The position numbers and the translations under genes were made by a program. From contig NC_133157.1 in assembly GCF_040802235.1 (NCBI RefSeq), positions 25,003,501 to 25,067,500 on the forward strand: a stretch of 64,000 nt of DNA. Direction: 5' to 3'. The stretch comes from Manis javanica. Lineage: Eukaryota; Chordata; Mammalia; Pholidota; Manidae. This document shows, in pieces, positions 42,996 to 55,610 of this stretch (positions are counted from its first letter, which is position 1; each line of letters starts with the position of its first letter). Under the pieces are notes generated by a model, which saw nothing but the letters and a program-made list of their open reading frames with translations, made no database searches and was not told the DNA's origin.

Positions 42996-45700
42996 AAAAT
43001 TAAATGCAAGACGTGCACTTCTGGCTATGAAGGAGTAGCTTATGTCAGACACCCTTCCATAACAAACAACTGTCTTAAAAGCTATAGAATGTACAACAAC
43101 AGCTGTTTGAAGGAGAGCAACCGAAGCATCTGGGCTTGAGAGAACAAGATCCCAGAGAGAAGGGAAGGACTGAGGCAAATATATGTACATTTGTCTACTT
43201 TTCCCCCTTAGGCCATTTGCCAATTGGCAGTGAAGACAAAACACTAAAAAAGAAATTAGAAGAGTAAATATTATGTCAGTATTAATGGGTCAGACAAACA
43301 AAACTGAAGTTTAAGCCCACCAACACAGCCAGCAGTTCATAGGACAAGATACTGGTGGAATGAGAAAACTGACCCCAACATTCTGAGCATAATTTATTCT
43401 AGAGATATTTGCCAAAATAGTGTATACAACTTTAAAACAGTTTTGAAAGAGCTAGAAGGCTATGCAGAAATTTAATTAATCTCATGAGATTGACATTATG
43501 AAAATTAACTTTAAGGAGGCGGAGTACTGGTAGACCATTTATAGCCTCAAATAATCTTACTCCCTGATTGGGCTGAGGTAATTTGTCAATGATCAAAGAA
43601 GAAAGATTCTTTCTGTAGGAAAATAAAATCATCCAATGTTTCCACAATATTTCAAACAAAATATCCAACATTCAATCCACAGTTTGAATGTACCAGGAAA
43701 CAGGACCAAATGACCCAAAGAAAAAAATACACAATAATAAACCTATAGGTAATCTAGCTATTGGAGTTATCAGACATGGATTTTAAAATAATTATGCTTA
43801 CCATGCTTTAACAAATAGATTAAAAGGTGGATAATTTAAGTAAAAGACTAGAATTTACAAGGATGACTGAATGAAATTTCAGGGACTGAAAATAAAATAA
43901 GATTGCTTTAATAGGACACAAAATATAGCAAAAGAGAGATTACTGCATTCATACATAGGTCAATACAAAATATACAGATTGAAGGACAAAACATACAGAT
44001 TGAATGGCAGACCAACAGCAAATACAGGAAAGGAATAAGAGATAAATGGGATACATTGAAAAGATTTACTAGGCACCCAAGTGGAGAGAAAAGAGAAAAT
44101 GAGCAAAAGTAATACTTGAAGAGACAGAAGCTAAGAATTTTCCAAAACTGATAAAGCAAGTAAAAGATTCAAAAGCTCTATGAACCTGAAGCATGATAAC
44201 ACTACTAAGAACACATACCTAGACCCACCATAGAAAAACTGCTGGAAATCAAAGACAAATAGATAATGAAGAGCAACTAGAGGGGGTGCATATTGGTTTC
44301 AAAGGTGCAATAATAAGACTTACAGCTGACTTCTCAGTAGAAATTATGGAAGGTAGAAGGAATGGAACAAAAAAATTAATGGGCTAAAATGCAGTAATTA
44401 CCAACCTAAGATTCTATGCCAAATAAAAAGATCTCTTAAAAATTAAGGTGAAATAAAGACATTTTCTGACAAAAATTTGGAAGAATTCATCACCAGGTAA
44501 AGCATACTAAAATAAATATTAAAGAGAGTTTCTCAGACAGAAGAGATGTTATTCCAAATGGGAGCAGGTAAGTCAGTAATAATGAAAATAAGTATGAATA
44601 AAGATTATAACAACACAAGGATCATAAAGGGATAAATGGGGCTAAAGTTTTGTACAATCTTCGCATTGTTCAGGAAGTGATAAAAGTTTTCAATATAAGG
44701 GAGAACTTAACAAGTCAATGATGCATATTGAAATCTACAGGATAACCAGTGAAAATAAAATTAAAAAAATACATATGCAAAGAGAAACAGAACACAATAA
44801 TTTTTTAATATTTAGCACAATAGAAAATTTAAAAAATAAAGGAACAAAAACTAAAAGGGACAGAGAAGATAGTAAATTTAAGTTCAAATATATCAATAGA
44901 TTAAATGTAAGTATATTAAACACCAATGTTTATCAGACTGAATAGAGAAAATAAAATCAACTATGTGCACATTATGAAATGTCTTAAATGTAGAGACAAA
45001 GTTCATATACCTGTGCTAATAGCAAATAAATTTTGAAAGCAAGAATTATTCCTAGAGATAAATGGGATATTTCACTAAAAAAATGATGCGAAAGGAAAAT
45101 ATAATAATCCTAAATTTATATGCCTCTAATAATACAAGGTCAAAAGATATAAAGTGATAACTAACATACCTCTTAGTAACTGATAGGGGGAAAAAATAGA
45201 AAAACAAAACAGGAAAATGTATGGCTGTACACATGAATTTTTCTAATCCATTAAAGAAAAAAATAATGCAAAATTACAAAACCTTCCAGAGGACAGAAAA
45301 AAGACAAACTTATTTTAAGTCAGTTTGTTCTTGATACCAAAACCTGACAAGGATATTACAATAAAATAAAATTATTATCTAATTTATCTCATGAGCGTAA
45401 TTGTAAACATCTTAACTAAAAAAGTGTAAATCAAATTCAGTCGTACATGAAGAAGGGAATACATCACAACTAAATTACGTACATATCAGGACTTCAAGAT
45501 TAGTTTAAGATTAAGAACTCATAGAGTAATTCATTACATTAGTTTCATAAATAGGGAAAATCAAGCAACTCAAGAGATTCCAAAAAAGCAGTTCTTAAAA
45601 TTCAATACAATTTCATGATAAGCAATGGGTTTGTATGCAGAAATGTACAGAAATCCCACAAGTCAGTAAGGTAAAGAAATAAATCAAATTTTTTAAATGA
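42996..45700 (+). mobile_element. Old L1 (L1M4/5-type) relic, sense
   Basis: Degraded sense L1 from the 5' region to mid ORF2. Landmarks in order are TAGAAAAACTGCTGGAAATC (about 44232), GAATTCATCACCAGGTAAAG (44484), TTTCTCAGACAGAAGAGATG (44530), a segment before ORF2 with GATAACCAGTGAAAATAAAA (44740), then ATACCAAAACCTGACAAGGA (45335), which encodes the reverse-transcriptase motif IPKPDKD. The presence of reverse-transcriptase sequence rules out the half-L1 family HAL1, which the middle part otherwise resembles. Confidence 0.75.
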
Positions 45701-46169
45701 CTATGTTTGGAATGGGCACTCCACAAAAGGAAACATCCAAATGGTCAATTAATTATAGAAAAATCTCTCCATATAATTAGTGTTAGGGATAGAATGCATT
45801 CAACCTGAGAATGTGACCCTATCTGAAAATAGGATCTTAGTAAAATGAAGTTTTATTCCTCAAAATGTACATTGGTGAGATAGGCTGGATATTGAACTAG
45901 GAGTCTGTCAAGAACATAGAGCCACTCAGAAGTATCCATATCGCTGCTGCTTCTACCTGAGAGTTACTGTCCATGCTGCCCTGACTTTGAAAAGGGTCTG
46001 TCTTGCCTAGAGGGTACACTGCTAGGACCTTCCAATACCCATGGAGGACAGTGGCTGTCCCCTCACTACCTAGAGTGATACAAAGAAACAGCCTCCGCTT
46101 TGGAGTGAATCATATCTCTGTTTGACTATGACTGCTTAGCAGCTATGGACTTCCTCCAAGCCTTTCTTG
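45701..46169. other. Unassigned, with an LTR-like trace
   Basis: GAGAATGTGACCCTATCTGA and AAATAGGATCTTAGTAAAAT (45814-45846) resemble the front of an MLT1-type LTR but nothing continues it. Confidence 0.35.
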
Positions 46170-46335
46170 ACCTTCAGTCCACTTGGTTCAATGTAAAATT
46201 CAGCAAATATTAATTAAGGATCTTGACTACATTTTAAAAATTGTGCTCAATCCTGGAGATAAAAAGAAAACTATGAAAAAATACCATCTCTATCCTCCAG
46301 GAGCTATAAACTGGAGAGAAATACTACACTATCCT
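46170..46335 (-). repeat. L2 LINE 3' end
   Basis: ATTGTGCTCAATCCTGGAGA and TCTATCCTCCAGGAGCTATA. Confidence 0.6.
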
Positions 46336-46469
46336 CACAGCTGTTTATTTTTTTGTTCTGAGAAGTAATGTGATACAATTTAAAGTAATATAGTGCAATT
46401 TGTCCATACGATAAGTATCAGTGTTACTTCCTTTTTCCTATTTCTTCTGTACTGTCAACCTGTCCTTGG

Positions 46470-46560
46470 CTGTCTGTTTGGAATGTTATTTACCTCACTG
46501 CACTTCTGTTTCCCTCCTTGCAAAATGGGGAAAACAATAAGACTTACTGCATCCATCAGG
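46470..46560 (+). repeat. MIR SINE fragment
   Basis: TTGCAAAATGGGGAAAACAA with TAAGACTTACTGCATCC, central and 3' core. Confidence 0.6.
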
Positions 46561-46564
46561 ATGT

Positions 46565-47060
46565 ATAACTCACCTTGCAATAACAACTCCAGCAACTTAG
46601 TGGAGTTACTGCAGCTGTCCACTGCTCTGTGATGAACCACCCCTAAACTTAGTGACTTAAAACAACTATATTTATTTTGCTCACAAATCTGTACTTGGGG
46701 CAGAGCTTGGTGGGAAGAACAAGTCATCAGCACTAGATTAAGTGGCTGGGAGACAGGGGACTGGACCAACTGAAGGCTCACATTCGTGTGTTTGACTGTC
46801 TACACTGCCTGTTGGTTGGGCCTCTACTGAGAATGTGGCTGGAACACCTACACATGGTGTTGCCGTGCTTGGTTTCCTTGCAGCATGGAGACTAGATTCC
46901 ACAGGAGAGAATCTCAACAGTAACAGACAAAAGCTGTGTTGCGATTTGTAACTTAGACTTAGAAGTCATATTGTGTCACTTCTGCCATGGTCACAGGCTA
47001 ACCCAGATTCAAGCGAAACACAACCCTCCCCTGGCAATAGGAGAGCATCAATGTCATGAT
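46565..47060 (+). mobile_element. Ancient LTR-like repeat, family unresolved
   Basis: AACCACCCCTAAACTTAGTG, ACTTAAAACAACTATATTTA, TTTGCTCACAAATCTGTACT, GTTGGTTGGGCCTCTACTGA, TTTCCTTGCAGCATGGAGAC and TGTGTCACTTCTGCCATGGT occur in the order of a common old mammalian dispersed repeat that I associate with LTRs, without a firm subfamily name. Confidence 0.6.
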
Positions 47061-47424
47061 GTAAGGAAGAGAGTGGTAAGGAATATGTTGATGTCACCAT
47101 CTTTAGAAAAATCTGCCACAGGTGCTAAATAACAAAAGATTAATTTTTGCCCTCACTACATGGTCTCACCAGAAGTAAGCATGGACCCCAATCATCATAC
47201 CACTTGGGCATCCAGTCAGATATCTTGTTTCCATCTTGACATATGTTACCATAATTGGTAAAAGGAAAAGTAATGTCATTTATCTCAAAGATCTTTTACT
47301 GAAAAGTGAAATTTGCCAGTTCATCTCACATTATATTGGCAAAAAAGACACAAGGTTCAGCCTAAACTTAAAGCAAGGTATGGAAGGTCAAATCTACCAC
47401 GTCTAGAAGGAAAGAATTGGATTA
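47061..47424. other. Unassigned
   Basis: Nothing recognised. Confidence 0.3.
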
Positions 47425-47525
47425 TTTATGAATGGTCCTAATAACTAATATACCCACCATATAGGGTTACTATGAGGATTCAGTGGGATAAAGTACATGA
47501 AGTTCTTAGTATAATCTTAAATCAT
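47425..47525 (+). repeat. MIR SINE 3' part
   Basis: TATAGGGTTACTATGAGGAT, TCAGTGGGATAAAGTACATG. Confidence 0.75.
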
Positions 47526-48149
47526 TGATCATATTCAATGAATCATAGCTGTATTACTTGTAACTATGTATTCTGTACAATGGCCTGGCATTTCTCCAGC
47601 CACACTCTCCAATGTTGTGGATGTGAGTCCTTGCAGATCCTACAATATTTTCCTTTGGAATCTGGACTCAGGGGCTTCATATGCAGGATTATTAGCTTTC
47701 TCAAGCTTGGATACCACTTAAAAAGATTTGTCATCTCACTGAGACTCAGAAAACGGCACTGTGCATACTGATTCTTGGCATGGGGACTGGAGAAAACAGG
47801 CTTTACACAGTTTTTATAGGGACTCAGAATTGAAACCTTTATCTTCCATTACTGGCTCTGACTTAGTGCTATAACAGAAAGACGGTTGGGTACCAGCGTT
47901 AGCTATTTAAACAAAACAACTTGACAGCCTTAACCAGAAGCAGACTTAGCCCTGGAAGAGGAGTGTGAAACTTCAAAAGATGCCCACATGCAAAGAATAA
48001 TGTTTCCATGAAGATGTCTTCCCGGAGATGTCATTTTGCCTTTCACCTCACAAAGTAGGGTTTCTGCACCAGTGACCTCTCTTGTCAATCTGTCCTTTGC
48101 TCAACTTAGATGCCTTGCTGGCCTTTTGAAAAAGTTTGATAGTTTGGTA
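47526..48149. other. Unassigned stretch
   Basis: Nothing recognised. Confidence 0.3.
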
Positions 48150-48372
48150 GGCAGGCCTGTCTTCAAAAATCAACTCCACTTTTTACCACCTTTGTGATGT
48201 TTGAGAAAGTTACCCAAAGTCCCCGAGTCTAATTTTTCATCTGCCCAAATGAGGATGAAAGGACCTACTTCCCCACAGTGGTTCTGGGAGATTTTAAAGG
48301 CATCCATATAAACCTCATGGCTTGATTTCTGTCATAGAGTGGGCACTGAAATGGTACCTCCTTCTACATCCA
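48150..48372 (+). repeat. MIR SINE, near full length
   Basis: TCAAAAATCAACTCCACTTT, CCTTTGTGATGTTTGAGAAA, TTTTTCATCTGCCCAAATGA and ATTTTAAAGGCATCCATATA. Confidence 0.75.
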
Positions 48373-48649
48373 GCTTCCCAGGTTCTCCTAAAATGTGAAC
48401 AATGATGCCCCCTCCAATTCTTGTTCCTCTCCTCTTCGCTTTATTCTCATTACATTCATTGCTAACGACCATCCTGGTTTATGACTCAGAAGAGGATGGA
48501 TTGGGATCCAGGTTTTGTTCATCTCACTTGTTTATAAAAAAGAGTCAACTCCAACACCAGCTTATATTAATGAGTACCCACAGTTTAAACCAACCTTACT
48601 TAAAGAAGGCTAATTATTCTTGAGTTTATTCTATGTTCTAAAATAACTT
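48373..48649. other. Unassigned
   Basis: Nothing recognised. Confidence 0.3.
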
Positions 48650-49760
48650 AAATCAAATGAAAATTATCACCTTTGAAAGAATCAGAGAATTCATCAAACT
48701 TCTTTTCACTGTAGAGTTTTCAGTCTCTACCATGGTTATTGCTTAATTCACTGTTTTTTTTTCTTTAACCAGTTTAGTATTTTCTACCAAATTCTCCATT
48801 CCACTGACAAACTCAATTATTAGAGTAGAAAGTATTCTTATATTCTCTTTTTTAAATCAAAATCTCTATCATGGGGATTCTTATTTCTAATATAAATTAT
48901 TTATTCTTCTATTCATTGTTAGATTTTTCAGACTTCTCCATTTTAATGTTTTTCCAAAACACAGGGTTTTGATTTATGCCATTTAAAATATTTTATAAAC
49001 CCAGTGTTTTCTGCTTTTATTGCTATTTCCTTCAGCTCTCCTCAGAATTGTTTAATTCTTTAATTCTTCCATATAAAAAAAAGCATTTGTAACTTACAAT
49101 TCTTTTTTGAGAACAGCTTTGACAGTACTTCCTAAATTTTTTGTTTAGGTGTTCTCATTTTAAACACTTTTAAAATAATTTATCAAGTTTATCTTTCTCC
49201 TAGTAGTAATTCAGAGCAATGTTACTTAAAGTTTAAATCTTGAGGAATGTATAAAACTCATACTTGTAAAAGCATGTTTAGTTACTTGGCATTATGGACA
49301 GAAAATGTGGCCTCTACAGTGTTTGGCAATAAAAATATTCCTTTTTACACATGCATTTATAGCCTAGTCATCATATTTTCTAATTGTTCATTAGGCATTC
49401 AAACCAACTGTATTTTCCTTTGGTAGGCACAAACTTGGTGTATTTACAAAGTACGTAACTATATGTATCATCTTAATACTTATATTATTAAAATTGGCAT
49501 CATCTTTTTTCCTCCAAGATAGATCTGTGAGAAAGATGGGCTAAGTATCCTAAAACAATCAAATTATTCTGTTTATCTTCTTTCTTTCATAGAATTCTCT
49601 AAAAAAACATAAATTCTATATTGTCTGAAATTATCACTGGCTTTGCTTTTGTTTTCTTTTTATTTTCTTGATATATCTACACCACCCAATTATTATATTT
49701 TTATTTTCACACATTTTAAGTTGTCTCTGGAATGCAACAGCAGATTATTCAGTTCCCTAG
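48650..49760 (-). mobile_element. Old L1 relic, ORF2 5' half, weak
   Basis: AT-rich antisense L1-like sequence: AATTCACTGTTTTTTTTTCT, TTTTATTGCTATTTCCTTCA, GAACAGCTTTGACAGTACTT and AGGTGTTCTCATTTTAAACA follow antisense endonuclease-region order with heavy decay. Confidence 0.45.
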
Positions 49761-49944
49761 ATTCAATGTGTAGATTTACTTTAGAAGTCTTTGACTTTAA
49801 ATGAGGCAGTTTAACCTATATATGCAAATTATCATGACTGAAATACATACTTGTTCTCCCATCATATGCCTTTATGTTTTCTATTTTTTATGCCTCTTTA
49901 AGGTTTTATATTTTCTATCACGTGGATGGTGTTTTGTTTTATAT

Positions 49945-50360
49945 TTTCTATTAATTTATTCAACAAACACAAATTGCGTTCTATGAAGCAGGCACTTTGC
50001 CAGGCTTTAGGTACAAAAATAAAGAGAAAAACAGGTCCAGTCCCTGCTGGACTGAGGTGGCAGATTAATAGGGAAAATAGACATAAGTAAAGTAATTTAA
50101 TTAATTAAGGGTTGCAAATAATTGCATTACAGATCATGATGATACACTGATAAATGCTCTAAAAAAAGGAATGCAGTTCTATCAAAGCATATGACAAAGA
50201 GAGTTGACATAGTTAACTTAGCCTTGGAAAATTCCTCAAGAAATTAAATATGACCTGAAACCGGAAGAATATGTAAGAATTCACTCATTAAAGGTGGAGT
50301 GGTGATCGAAGTGGAAGGTGAAAGGGATCTGTGGTAGAAGAAAGCATTTGAGAATCCTAA
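49945..50360 (-). repeat. L2 LINE 3' region
   Basis: TTATTCAACAAACACAAATT, GGCACTTTGCCAGGCTTTAG, GTCCAGTCCCTGCTGGACTG and GATGATACACTGATAAATGC, then GATCTGTGGTAGAAGAAAGC. Confidence 0.75.
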
Positions 50361-50734
50361 AAACAAACCAGCAACATTAAAAAAAAAATACACTAGCTGG
50401 AACCTGGGGAGCTCGTGACCTCTTGGTGTGAGATGAGGTTTATATGAGTTTGACCAACATTTGCCAACTCCTGTCTCTTTAAATCTCAAAGTTAGAAATG
50501 AAACTAGACATTCTGCTTCCTCCACCACCAAGCCGTTTAGATGAGGAATCAAGTGAGAGTTTTCTTCCCACTTAACACTTCTCAGTCTTAAAATATAATT
50601 TTGGATTCAGCACACCAGACTGTGTTTATTAAATTATTCTTTTGTGTATCATGTATCTTCCATGTCAAGAATTTTAATTGACATTTGCATTCAGTTTTGA
50701 AAAAATATTTTCAACAATCATTTTACGTAAGACT
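50361..50734. other. Unassigned
   Basis: Nothing recognised. Confidence 0.3.
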
Positions 50735-51260
50735 TAATGACTCTGTGTACCTGTTTTCCTTTTCATCATTAGCCCCCATTTGCCACAGAGTTCCATGCTC
50801 AAGATTTTAACTTTGATGAATTTTCTGGTCACTTAGAATAGGTATGTGTCTTGAACTAATTCTTTCAAGAAGAGTGCGTGGTGGCATATTTCCTGAACCT
50901 GCTCCTGTCATGGAATGTCAGTGCTGTTGATTCACATATGAGTAGCAACCTGACTGATTATAAAATTCGTGGTCATAACCAGCCTTCTCCAAAACTCTAA
51001 AAATTATTTCATTGCCTTTTGGCATTCAGCATTACAGAGGAGAAGTCTCAGGTTATTCTGATTATTATTCCTCTGTAAGTAATTTCTCTTATTCTGTTTT
51101 GTTTTGCTCTTTTCTTAGATACAAAATTGTTTTCTGTCTATTCAAATAGTGGACTATTAAAATATTTCCAGGACATTTTTGGGTGTGGCTATCTCTTCAT
51201 AGATACTGCCTTGATGTAATCAGGTGCAGTCTGTAAACTTTCATATGCAAATTTTGAATG
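50735..51260 (-). mobile_element. Old L1 / HAL1 ORF1-region relic
   Basis: CTGATTATAAAATTCGTGGT, CATTGCCTTTTGGCATTCAG and ACAGAGGAGAAGTCTCAGGT are antisense ORF1-region landmarks shared by L1M and HAL1. Confidence 0.55.
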
Positions 51261-51284
51261 GTGCTTTCTCTGGATACCATGTTG

Positions 51285-51412
51285 CTGAGGAATTAGAGCA
51301 TTCACTGTAAGCCAGGCTTTCTGGGTTTAAGTCCCAGGTTTGTCCTTCAGTAAACCTAGGACTGTGAACTAAACTTTAAAAGGAGAGCCCAAGATTAAAA
51401 ACTCTCTGTTTT
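51285..51412 (+). repeat. MIR SINE, degraded
   Basis: AGAGCATTCACTGTAAGCCA and TTTCTGGGTTTAAGTCCCAG match the MIR 5' half. Confidence 0.5.
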
Positions 51413-51441
51413 ACTTTTCAGGTCCTTTGCTCATTTTTAAA

Positions 51442-54240
51442 TTATGCTATTTCGTGTTTGCTACTGAGTTGGTTCAGTTCCTTATATATTTTGGATATTA
51501 ACTCTTTATCAGATATGTGGTTTGAAATGTTTTCTCCCGTTCTATACACTGTCTTTTTTGTTGTTGTTGAGTGTTCCCTTTGTGTGTATAAGCTTTTTAG
51601 TTTGATGAAGTCCCACTTGTTTATTTTTGCTTTTGCTCTGTTTTTTTGGGGGGGGAGAGGGGTCAAATCCAAAAATCATTGCCAAGACCAATGTCAAGTA
51701 GCTCTGTCCCTCTTTTATTCTAGGCGTTTTATAGTTGTAGGTCTTAGGTTCAAGTCTTTAATCTATTTTGAGTTGATTGTTGTATATGGTGTAAGATACA
51801 GCATCCAATTTCATTCTTTTGCATGTGGCTGTCCAATTTTCCAAACACCATGTACTGATTTTTGTTTTATTTATTTATTATTTCCTTTCCCAACTGTATA
51901 TTCTTGGCTCTTTTGCCAAAAATTAATTGACCATATTTGCATGGGTTTATTTCTAGGGTCTCTATTCTGTTCCATTGATATGTCTATTTTATGCCAATAA
52001 CATATTTATTCCTATATCTTTGTAATGTAACTTGAAATCAGGAAGTGTGATGCTTCCAGCTTTGTTCTTTCTACTGCTTTAGATATTTGGGATCTTTTGT
52101 TGTTACAATAAATTTTAGGACTGTGGGTTTTTTTTCTATTTCTGTGAAAAATGCCATTGGAATTTTGATAAGGATAGCATTGAATATGCAGACTGTGTTA
52201 GATAGTATGGATATTTTAACAATATTAATTCTTCCAACAAATGGACATTAAATATTTTTCCATTTATTTGTGTATTTGTGCATCCTCAATTTATTTCATC
52301 AACTTTTTTAGAGTTTTCAGTGTACTCATGTTTCACTTCCTTAAATTTAATTTCTAAGTATTGTGTTCTTTTTGATGCAGTTGTAACTGGGATTGTCTTC
52401 TTGTTTTTCTGCTAGGTCATTGTTGGCATGTAGAAATTCAATTGACTTTTGTATGTTGATTTTATATCCTGCAACTTTACTGAATTAAAAAAATATATAT
52501 GATAGTTTTTTCATGGAATATTTAGGGTTTTTGACAAAGAGGTAATTTTACTTCCTCCCTTCCAGTTTGTGTGTTTGTGATATCTTCTAGTTGCCTAATG
52601 GTTCTGAACAATTTTTGAATAAAAGTGGTAAAAGTGAGTACTGTTGTCTTGTTCCTGACCTTAGAGGGAAAGCTTTCAACCTTCTCTATTGAGTATGAGA
52701 TAAGCTGTGGCATTTATTATGGCATTTATAGGGTTGAGGTACATTCCAATTATGTCTAATTTGTTAAGAGTGTGTATGGTGAAAAGGATGTTAAATTTTT
52801 CAAATGCTTTTCCTACATCAGTTGGGATGATAATAAGATTTTTATTCTTCATTTTGTTAATATGGTGTATCAAAAATATTGATTTGCATATATTGAACCA
52901 TCCTTGCATCCCAGGAATAAATCCCACTTGATCATGGTATATGATTCTTTTAATACACTGTTGAATTGTTTGCTTATATTTTTTTGAGGATATTCACCAG
53001 GGATAATGGTCTATAGTTATGTTTACTTTCAGTGTCCTTGTCTGGCTTTGGTATAAGGGTGATACTGGCCTCATAAAATGAGTTTGGAAGTGTTTTTCCC
53101 TCTTCTAGTTTTTGAAAGAGTTTGAGTAGGATTGGTATTAATTCTTTTTTAAATGTTTGGTAGAATTGACCAGTGAAGCCCTCTGGTATTAGAATTTTCT
53201 TTGGTGGGAGATTTTTGATTACTGATTCAATTTTCATATTAAAATTGCTCTGCTCAGATTTTCAGTTTCTTCATGATTCAGCATTGAACAGTTATGCATT
53301 TCTATATATTTATCCATTTCTTCCAGGTTATCTTATTGGCATGTAATTATTCAGTTATTTATTATGATTCTTAGTACTTTTTCAGTTGTAATGTCTCCTC
53401 TTTTGTTTCTAATTATATTTATTTAAGAATTCTCTCTTTTTTTCTTAGTTGGTTTAGCTAAAGGTTTGCCAAATTTATTTATCTTTTCAAAAAAATTAGG
53501 TCTTAATTTCATTGATTTTATGTATTGTCTTTCCAGTCTCTATGTCTTTTATTTTCACTATGGTCTTCTGTTATTTCCTTCCTTCCACTAATTTTGGGCT
53601 TAGTTTGTTCTTCTTTTTCTAGGTCCTCTAGGTGTAGAGTTAGGTTATTTGAGAAATTTCTTTTTTCTTAATCTAGATATTTCTTGCCATAAACTTTGCT
53701 CTTAGAACTGCTTTTGCTGCATCTCATAAGTTTTGGCATGTTGCAGTTCCATTTTCATTTGTCTCAAGATATTTTCTGATTTCTTCTTATACTCATTGGC
53801 AGTGCAGGAACATATTGTTTAGTCTTATATATTTTGAATTTTGCAAGAGAAATTAAAATTGTGTTCAGAGAAGACACTTGACATGATTTTGCTTTCTTGG
53901 ATTTGTTAAGATTTGTTTTGTTGCTTAATATATCTATCCTGGAGAATGTTCCAGGATATGTATTGAGAAGAATGTGTATTCTACTACTGATGCATGGGTC
54001 TATTAGGCCCATTTGGTGTAACATGTAGTTTAAGTCCAATGTTTCCTTATTAACTTTCTGTCTGAATGATATGTCCATTGATGAAAATGAGGGATTGAAG
54101 TCCCCTACTATTATTGTATCATCTATTTCTCCCTTCAGATCTGTTAATATTTGCTTTATATATTTAAGTGCTCTAATGTTGGCTGCATAAATGTTTAAAA
54201 TTGTTATAACCTCTGATGAATTGACCCTCTCATCATACAA
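51442..54240 (-). pseudogene. L1 ORF2 (endonuclease / reverse transcriptase), broken
   Basis: ORF2 encodes an apurinic-type endonuclease and a reverse transcriptase that nick target DNA and copy the element. Here the 5' half keeps IIVGDFNPSF (endonuclease region; usual IIVGDFN) and the linker NYMLHQMGLIDPC, then a palm-region piece [16 protein letters not shown]. Frames change and stop several times between these islands, so no functional protein is possible. The C-terminal end is absent. Confidence 0.88.
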
Positions 54241-54484
54241 TAACCTCCTTTGTTTCTTATTAATTTTTGACTTGAAGACTATTTTCCATGATATAAATAT
54301 AGCTGCTTTTGCCTCCTTTTAGTTTCCATTCAATGCATGGAATATTTTTCTGTTTCTTCACTCTCAGTCTATGTGTGTCCTTAAAACTGAACGGACTCTC
54401 TTATTACACAGGCAGCATATATTTGGGTCTTGTTTTTTTCTCTGGTTATGGATATTTATTTCTTTTCCCAGGCTAGGGAAGTTT

Positions 54485-54706
54485 TTAGCCATTTCTTTGA
54501 ATAAGCTTTCTGTCTTCTTTTCTTTTTCTTCTGGGACCTTTAGAATGTATATCTTGGTCCTTTTGATGGTGTCTATTGGTCCCTAAAACAATTTTCATTC
54601 TTTTTTTTCCCTTCTTTGATTGAATGAATCCCATTGCTCTGTCTTTGAGTTTGCTGATCATTTCTTCTGCTTGATCTAGGTGGATGTTGCACTCCTGTAT
54701 TTGCAT
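54485..54706 (-). pseudogene. L1 ORF1 fragment
   Basis: A 73-codon trace with MQIQECNIHLDQAEEMISKL and LKDRAMGFIQSKKGK, a degraded ORF1 coiled-coil and downstream segment. Flanking ORF1 sequence is present but broken. Confidence 0.65.
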
Positions 54707-55610
54707 TTTCAGTTTATTGTATTCTTTACTTCTATGATTTCTGTTTGGTACTATTTTGTATTTTCTATTTCTCTGTTGAAATTTTTTCTTGTATTGCTCT
54801 CCTGACCTTAGTGAGTATCTATATTATCATTATTTTGAACTCTCTATTGGGTAAATCATTTATCTCCATTTAGATCATTTTTCTGAAGATTTATTTTGTT
54901 TTGTTTTGTTTTTGTTTGGAACCTACTCTCCTGTTTCCTGATTTTCCTTGATTTCCTGTGTTGGTTTCTGTGTATTAGATAATAACCACCTCTCCTAGTC
55001 TTTACAGACTGGTCTCGTGTAGATCTCATGTAGAAGACATTTTTAATCAGCCTGGCCCAACTTCCTGATCATTTCTCAGAACTTTGTGATGCTGCTGTCT
55101 TTGTTCTTAGTGGCTCCCAGTAGTTGAAGGTATGTCAAAACTTCCTCTAAACTGAGCTGTGGGGGGATAGCCTTGGCAAGTAAATTCTTGTGGAACCATC
55201 AACTGATTCTTCATTTGCTATACACTTTTGAGACTCATGAATGCAAGCCCCATTGATTTTCAGAGCTAGTTGATTCAGAGGCTCATCCCTCATGTGGCAA
55301 CCTTACAAGCTGGGGAGCTAGATGTATGGTTTAAGCCCTTCATTCCTTAGGGAGAAGCTCAGTATTGGGGGTTTCCTCCTAAATGAATGGCACTGTGCAG
55401 GGGTTGGGATTTATGGTGAAAATGGGTCTCAACCTTTCCTACTTATTTTGATTAGGTTATTTTTTCAGTCTACTGATATTTAAGAGTCATTTATCTAATT
55501 TCTGGATTTCTCTTGAAGACAATTGCTCCATGTGTAGCTGTGTATTTGGTTCACTCATGAGAGGAGGGAAATTCAAAAGCCTCCTATGTCACCACCTTGA
55601 TCTGGAGTGA

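Larger units (their letters stand above)
51415..55610 (-). mobile_element. L1 (L1MA/MB-age) relic, 4.2 kb, lacks 3' end
   Basis: Antisense L1 with ORF2 from a point upstream of its C-terminal end to the endonuclease, then ORF1 and a 5' UTR ending near 55610 (antisense CACCACCTTGAT, the decayed promoter-end motif). Coding traces on the minus strand: 51442-51672 (KINKWDFIKLKSLYTQRE, NISNHISDKELISKIYKEL), 52522-52927 (reverse transcriptase), 52974-53237 ([22 protein letters not shown], [16 protein letters not shown]), 53764-54240 (endonuclease, IIVGDFN, LDLNYML), 54485-54706 (ORF1). The last part of ORF2 and the whole 3' UTR are missing, although the 5' end is present. Confidence 0.92.

Noticed and set aside
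42807..43244. 145-codon minus-strand open frame
   Set aside because: Lies across an L1 3' end fragment and the start of a sense L1 relic; no domain recognised.
43000..45700. HAL1 half-L1 call for the sense relic
   Set aside because: Reverse-transcriptase sequence (IPKPDKD region near 45335) is present, which HAL1 lacks.
51458..52000. 180-codon plus-strand open frame rich in hydrophobic residues
   Set aside because: Antisense of L1 ORF2; its membrane-like character comes from T-rich antisense of A-rich L1 sequence.
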